A stretch of 27,834 nucleotides of DNA from Bacteroidota bacterium. Its GTDB lineage: Bacteria > Bacteroidota > Bacteroidia > Bacteroidales > Prolixibacteraceae. This document shows, in pieces, positions 24,491 through 27,834 of this stretch; positions within the stretch are counted from its first letter, which is position 1, and each line of letters opens with the position of its first letter. The notes under the pieces were generated by a model, which saw only the letters and a list, made by a program, of their open reading frames with translations, did not search any database and was not told the origin of the DNA. The DNA is taken from assembly GCA_013203755.1 (NCBI GenBank), contig JABMPI010000344.1:1-27834 (forward strand), in the 5' to 3' direction. A program made the position numbers and the translations under genes.

Positions 24491-25147
24491 ATGGAAAAAT
24501 CAATAGAATCAATATGGAAAAAAGGTTTTTTGAATAGTGATGCATTAGTTGCTCCTAAACTGAATAACCTATACGCTCAAAAGTCGAAACACATTATCGA
24601 TAAGTTTAATAATATGTTTAGAAAAAACATAATTGCAATAGTTATAAGCACATTCTTTGCTCTTGGATTTACCTATTGGACCGGAATACCATACCTGGGA
24701 ATTTGTATGTTTTTTATACTAAATTTATTAGCTATAGTTAATTATAAGCTTTGGAAAAGTTTAGAAAAAATTAATAAAAACGTAGATAGCTTTCATTACT
24801 TAAAATCATTCGACGGCTGGATGAAAGAACAAGTTACAATGAACAGAAAGTTTGCCAAATTCATGTACCCGGCTTTTTTCTTGTCAATCCTCCTTGGGTT
24901 TTGGTTGGGTGACTTCGGTGGAACAATCCCTGGCGAAAATTTAGTAGAAAATATTATCACCAATTATCCCAACACAATACTGGTTTTTGGATTACCGATA
25001 TATGGAATCCTTGCCATTATAGCCACCACAGTATTACTAATAATATTTGGAGACAACATTTATAATTTTGATGTGAAGTTAATGTATGGCAGAATTTTTA
25101 ACAAACTAGATGAACTGGTGGCAGATATGGAGGAACTCAGAAAATAA
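24491..25147 (+). CDS. Four-span membrane protein coupled to the ECF sigma factor, candidate anti-sigma
   Basis: A 218-residue protein that I do not recognise by motif. A cytoplasm-like N-terminal segment of about 45 residues precedes membrane spans at roughly 46-64 and 66-85. A polar stretch (86-122) follows, then spans at 124-140 and 162-187, and a charged C-terminal tail (188-218) that could form a coiled coil (FNKLDELVADMEELRK). The tight six-base spacing behind an ECF sigma gene suggests regulation of that factor at the membrane. The N-terminus lacks the HxxxCxxC zinc anti-sigma motif and no FecR-type domain is visible. A simple effector membrane protein is the alternative. Confidence 0.7.
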   Translation: MEKSIESIWKKGFLNSDALVAPKLNNLYAQKSKHIIDKFNNMFRKNIIAIVISTFFALGFTYWTGIPYLGICMFFILNLLAIVNYKLWKSLEKINKNVDSFHYLKSFDGWMKEQVTMNRKFAKFMYPAFFLSILLGFWLGDFGGTIPGENLVENIITNYPNTILVFGLPIYGILAIIATTVLLIIFGDNIYNFDVKLMYGRIFNKLDELVADMEELRK

Positions 25148-25164
25148 TTTCAACTTTTAATCAA

Positions 25165-25340
25165 ATAATTCCTCGTGGCTTGCTGCGGGGTTTTTTATTG
25201 TCTCCCCTGAAATTCTGCCACATATCCACTGGCTGAAGGCAGCGGTCTTCCGTCTTTCAACTTTTTTAACCACAACTTGTCCCGATGCGTCGGGAGAGAC
25301 CACTGAGAAGACGCAAAGAACCGCAGAATCTTTCTTCCCT
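25165..25340. repeat. ~175-bp dispersed direct repeat, copy 2
   Basis: Second copy of the element at 23644-23819, same orientation, starting 18 bases after the stop of the membrane-protein gene. It retains the opening terminator hairpin, the CTGCC...GGCAG stem and TCCCGATGCGTCGGGA (25280-25295), and its tail reads GAGAAGACGCAAAGAACCGC. The two copies bracket the ECF sigma/membrane-protein cassette exactly. Confidence 0.8.
25171..25199 (+). terminator. Intrinsic terminator of the ECF operon, within repeat copy 2
   Basis: CCTCG pairs with CGGGG around TGGCTTGCTG, followed by TTTTTTATT. It is the counterpart of the terminator in copy 1 and ends the sigma/membrane-protein transcript. Confidence 0.6.
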
Positions 25341-25583
25341 GCCAACTGAGACCTTCTCGCTTCTGCCTACTTTCTTCCCCTAACCTGCAACTTCTTTTCC
25401 TAACTTGTACCCGTATCCTGTAACTTTGTCTTGCGATGTCTTACTACTTTTTACTTACTACTAATATGAACGTCCACAACAAAGCAACCCACAGCTCTTC
25501 GTTGCAATACCCCCAATTCGTTCGCCAGCCGGGTCGAAAGAAAAATTAATGACTATATTGAAGCTTAAATTTATTAGTCCGGA
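25341..25583. repeat. Degenerate low-complexity intergenic text, fourth instance
   Basis: Part of a 676-base gap without a gene. Pyrimidine-rich words recur: CTGCCAACTGAGACC, CTAACCTGCAACTTC, TTTTCCTAACTTGTACCCG. The last parallels TTTTCCTAACTTGCATCCCG at the end of the window. From about 25470 it reads GTCCACAACAAAGCAACCCA, similar to the DNA just before sigZ. Confidence 0.45.
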
Positions 25584-25753
25584 GTTAATACCAATATTAA
25601 CACCAAATGAGCGCTATAATTTAATTCTTTTGCGTTTATGCAGCATTTGAAAATTTCAACAGAACAACTACTATGCTTCAATTTTCTGCTTTGCCTAAAC
25701 ACAAGATCTCTAAAATTATTTAACACCCATTTGGAATTAAAATTGGTATAAAC
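25584..25753. repeat. 170-bp MITE-like inverted-repeat element upstream of the AraC gene
   Basis: Terminal arms of 28 bases (25584-25611 and 25726-25753) match at about 23 positions; the core is ATACCAATATTAACACC against the complement ATACCAATTTTAATTCC. The interior also shows imperfect self-complementarity (TTTTGCGTTTATGCA against TTGTGTTTAGGCA), so the whole may fold as one hairpin. The size and absence of a gene fit a non-autonomous miniature element or a structured RNA. It ends 70 bases before the AraC-family gene. Confidence 0.55.
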
Positions 25754-25823
25754 AAAGAATATTAACGTAATTATTCCCAAACAATTTTTATATTCCAGTG
25801 TCTATATATAAGTTAAAGTATAA

Positions 25824-26660
25824 ATGGAATACCAGCAAAAGTTTTTAAAATATAAAGATCGTATCGTTTTTGGCAAGCAATCTATGCCCTATTTCAATAG
25901 AATGCCAAAAGAATATTTCGAAAATGAAGCTTGCTTTGTATTTGTCAATGAAGGGGAAGTTTCTGTTCGTTCGCAAACCAGTTATATGAACCTGGACAAA
26001 AAAAATGCAATACTTGCCAAGTGCTTAAATTACTTTTTTGAAACAGACAGTAAGCAAAAACAAAGTAGTGAGGGGATTGAAGTAATTGCAGTTATTCTGC
26101 ACCCTTCACAGGTAGAAGAATTATTTGAATTTGACCTTTCACAATCTAATTACTCCATTAATTACAACATCAAACAAATAGAAGTCGATCGCCTGTTAGA
26201 GAATTTCAAAGAGAGCATTAATATATTGCTCGACAACCCTGAGTTGGCGGACGAAAGGATGATTGAAACAAAATTAAAAGAATTTGTATTGTTAATGACA
26301 AAATCTCAAAATGCACCTTCTCAGTCAGACTTTTTATCCGCTCTTTTTAAACCTATCGACATTGAATTCAAATCAACCATACAACATAATATTTACTCTA
26401 ATCTTTCATTAGATGAATTGGCAAGACTTTGCCATTTAAGTACATCGTCTTTTAAAAGAAAGTTTAGTGAGGTTTATAAAGCGAGTCCTAAAAAATACAT
26501 TTCTCAGAAGAAAATAGAAAAGGCAGCAGCCTTATTAAAAACCGACGGCTCACGTATTTCGGATATTGCATACGACGTTGGGTTTGACTCATTGGCTACT
26601 TTTAACAGGAATTTCACTACAACTTACGGAAAATCACCTTCAGAATACCGTTTGAGCTAA
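25824..26660 (+). CDS. AraC-family transcription regulator
   Basis: A 278-residue regulator with an N-terminal cupin-like sensing domain (about 10-160; FVFVNEGEVSVRSQTSYMNL is typical of this subgroup). The C-terminal AraC double helix-turn-helix (about 178-277) has LSLDELARLCHLSTSSFKRKFSEVYKASPKKYI, then ISDIAYDVGFDSLATFNRNFTTTYGKSPSEYR, the family signature. The resemblance is to the ExsA-like effector-domain group. It lies 86 bases upstream of an SDR oxidoreductase gene on the same strand and likely controls it. The 5' gap holds a MITE-like element that could affect its expression. Confidence 0.92.
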   Translation: MEYQQKFLKYKDRIVFGKQSMPYFNRMPKEYFENEACFVFVNEGEVSVRSQTSYMNLDKKNAILAKCLNYFFETDSKQKQSSEGIEVIAVILHPSQVEELFEFDLSQSNYSINYNIKQIEVDRLLENFKESINILLDNPELADERMIETKLKEFVLLMTKSQNAPSQSDFLSALFKPIDIEFKSTIQHNIYSNLSLDELARLCHLSTSSFKRKFSEVYKASPKKYISQKKIEKAAALLKTDGSRISDIAYDVGFDSLATFNRNFTTTYGKSPSEYRLS

Positions 26661-26746
26661 AATGAGAAGTCATTGGGCTAAAACGAGAAAATCAACTGAC
26701 TCATTTTTATGAATTTTATACCCTGAAAATTTAATATTATAATGCT

Positions 26747-27670
26747 ATGAATAAAAGTATTTTAATTACAGGAGCAAACGGAGGATTAGGAAAAGAGTCG
26801 GCCCGGCAACTTGCATTGATAGATGGAACAGAAAAGATTTATCTGGCATGCCGAAATCTAAGCAAGGCAGAGGAAGCAAAACAATCTCTGGAGAAATCTA
26901 CCGGGAGAACAATTTTCGAAATTGTAATAATGGATGTTTCTGATCCCGCTTCGGTGCGATCAGCAGTTGCAAAACTCAGCCAACCTATAGATGCGCTGAT
27001 TATGAATGCAGGAGGAATGGGAGGGAAAAGTCCTATGGATGTAACTTCCAACGGTGTTACATCGTTGTTTGCAGCCAATGTACTCGGACATGTTGTACTA
27101 TTAGATGAGCTTATTAAAGAAAAAAAACTTACTAAAGTTGCCTTATACGCAGGTTCTGAGGGTGCAAGGGGAGTTGAAGATATGGGAATGAACCAACCCG
27201 ATTTAAAAACTTCTTCGGTAGATGAATTTGTGACAGTAATTGATGGAGCTTTCTTTGGAGAAGCTACAGATCCGATGGAAGCCTATGGTTATATTAAATA
27301 TCTGGCTGCCTTATGGATGTCGTCTGAAGCTCGCAAAAACCCAGACCTTCGATTGATTACAGTGAGCCCGGGTTTCACAAGTGGAACTGCTGTAATGAAC
27401 GATCTTCCATTGGGTAAAAAATTAATGTTTAAATACATTATGATGCCTATTGTTGCTCCACTCAAGGGCTTGGTGCATAAATTGGAAAAAGGTGCAAAAC
27501 GATTTGTAGATGGAATCACTGACGATTCTTTCAAAAGCGGAGTTTTCTATGCCAGTAAAGCTAAGTTACTTACAGGGCCGGTAATAGATCAAAGTACCAT
27601 TTTCTCCAATTTGAATAATTCCTCGTATCAAGACAATGCGAATGCAGCGATACATCGGTTTATTCAATAA
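26747..27670 (+). CDS. Short-chain dehydrogenase/reductase (SDR), NAD(P)-dependent
   Basis: Rossmann-fold oxidoreductase of 307 residues. The cofactor motif is TGANGGLGKESA at 7-18, and NAGGMG (about 88) marks the end of the fourth beta strand. The catalytic YxxxK is Y180-G-Y-I-K184, with S137 (YAGSEGARG) in the region of the catalytic serine. The length and long insert after the serine resemble the retinol-dehydrogenase/protochlorophyllide-reductase-like branch of SDRs. The substrate cannot be inferred. It follows the AraC gene and probably forms a regulator-enzyme pair with it, a common arrangement for inducible detoxification reductases. Confidence 0.9.
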   Translation: MNKSILITGANGGLGKESARQLALIDGTEKIYLACRNLSKAEEAKQSLEKSTGRTIFEIVIMDVSDPASVRSAVAKLSQPIDALIMNAGGMGGKSPMDVTSNGVTSLFAANVLGHVVLLDELIKEKKLTKVALYAGSEGARGVEDMGMNQPDLKTSSVDEFVTVIDGAFFGEATDPMEAYGYIKYLAALWMSSEARKNPDLRLITVSPGFTSGTAVMNDLPLGKKLMFKYIMMPIVAPLKGLVHKLEKGAKRFVDGITDDSFKSGVFYASKAKLLTGPVIDQSTIFSNLNNSSYQDNANAAIHRFIQ

Positions 27671-27734
27671 AAATAAACATGGGGCGGGGTGGTGAAGTAC
27701 GTATCAGTTGCAATTCCCACCAAATCCCATTAAC

Positions 27735-27834
27735 TTCAAACTGTCACCCTGAGCGGAGTCGAAGGGTTGAATCCGAAACTCTTTTCCCATTTTCTTTTCC
27801 TAACTTGCATCCCGAAACCTGTAACCTGCAACCC
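27735..27834. repeat. Dispersed hairpin repeat plus degenerate text at the window end
   Basis: CACCCTGAGCGGAGTCGAAG (27745-27764) is a repeat I recall as widespread in Bacteroidota intergenic DNA; ACCCT and AGGGT close a short stem. After it comes the pyrimidine-rich text (TTTTCCTAACTTGCATCCCG, CCTGTAACCTGCAACCC), which continues past the window. No gene is visible after 27670. Confidence 0.55.

Noticed and set aside
25574..25780. 68-codon minus-strand frame over the MITE-like element
   Set aside because: The frame is explained by the inverted-repeat element; there is no start context or recognisable protein.
1..27834. CRISPR array, tRNA/rRNA gene, transposase or phage gene
   Set aside because: None seen on reading both strands. 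The repeats present are isolated inverted or direct elements without regular spacers, and no tRNA-like cloverleaf or transposase motif was recognised.

Overview
The window comes from a low-GC member of the Bacteroidota. The best fit is a Marinilabiliales/Prolixibacteraceae-like marine or anaerobic lineage, but that placement rests on gene content and sequence style, not a search. Supporting signs are several Bacteroidota-type -7 promoter boxes (TAnnTTTG), LytTR regulators, a CrtYcd-type lycopene cyclase beside waaA, a B12-dependent ribonucleotide reductase, and Bacteroidota-style intergenic hairpin repeats.

Left part (1-18.3 kb), mostly housekeeping. It opens inside a GH2 beta-galactosidase, followed by a secreted GH30 glycosidase; together they look like the edge of a galactan-utilisation locus. 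Next are lycopene cyclase plus WaaA (Kdo transferase), and a class II ribonucleotide reductase (nrdJ) with an apparent one-base deletion near its 5' end. Then come a small membrane-anchored LytTR regulator, gcvH, tsaE, an alanine-dehydrogenase-family protein and a second LytTR protein with four membrane spans. After these lies a tandem pair of B12-binding radical SAM paralogues; the first is cut off exactly where the radical SAM domain should begin. A convergent operon of cytoplasmic type I pullulanase and a small membrane protein closes this part.

Right part (18.3-27.8 kb), accessory in character. A Crp/Fnr regulator is divergent from a CoA-disulfide/persulfide-reductase-like flavoprotein with two rhodanese domains, the first lacking its cysteine. 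A SigZ-like sigma factor with a cysteine-rich tail is followed by an ArsP/YraQ-type permease that carries its own cysteine-rich loop. An ECF sigma factor is coupled to a 4-TM protein. An AraC regulator is followed by an SDR oxidoreductase. The gaps here are full of repeats: a ~175-bp direct repeat with a built-in terminator on both sides of the ECF cassette, a 104-bp palindrome, a 170-bp MITE-like inverted repeat, and degenerate pyrimidine-rich repeat text.

The observations most worth following up are the SigZ/permease pair with matching cysteine clusters and a shared promoter-like motif, the truncated B12-domain paralogue, the nrdJ frameshift, and the repeat families. No tRNA, rRNA, CRISPR array, transposase or riboswitch was recognised.
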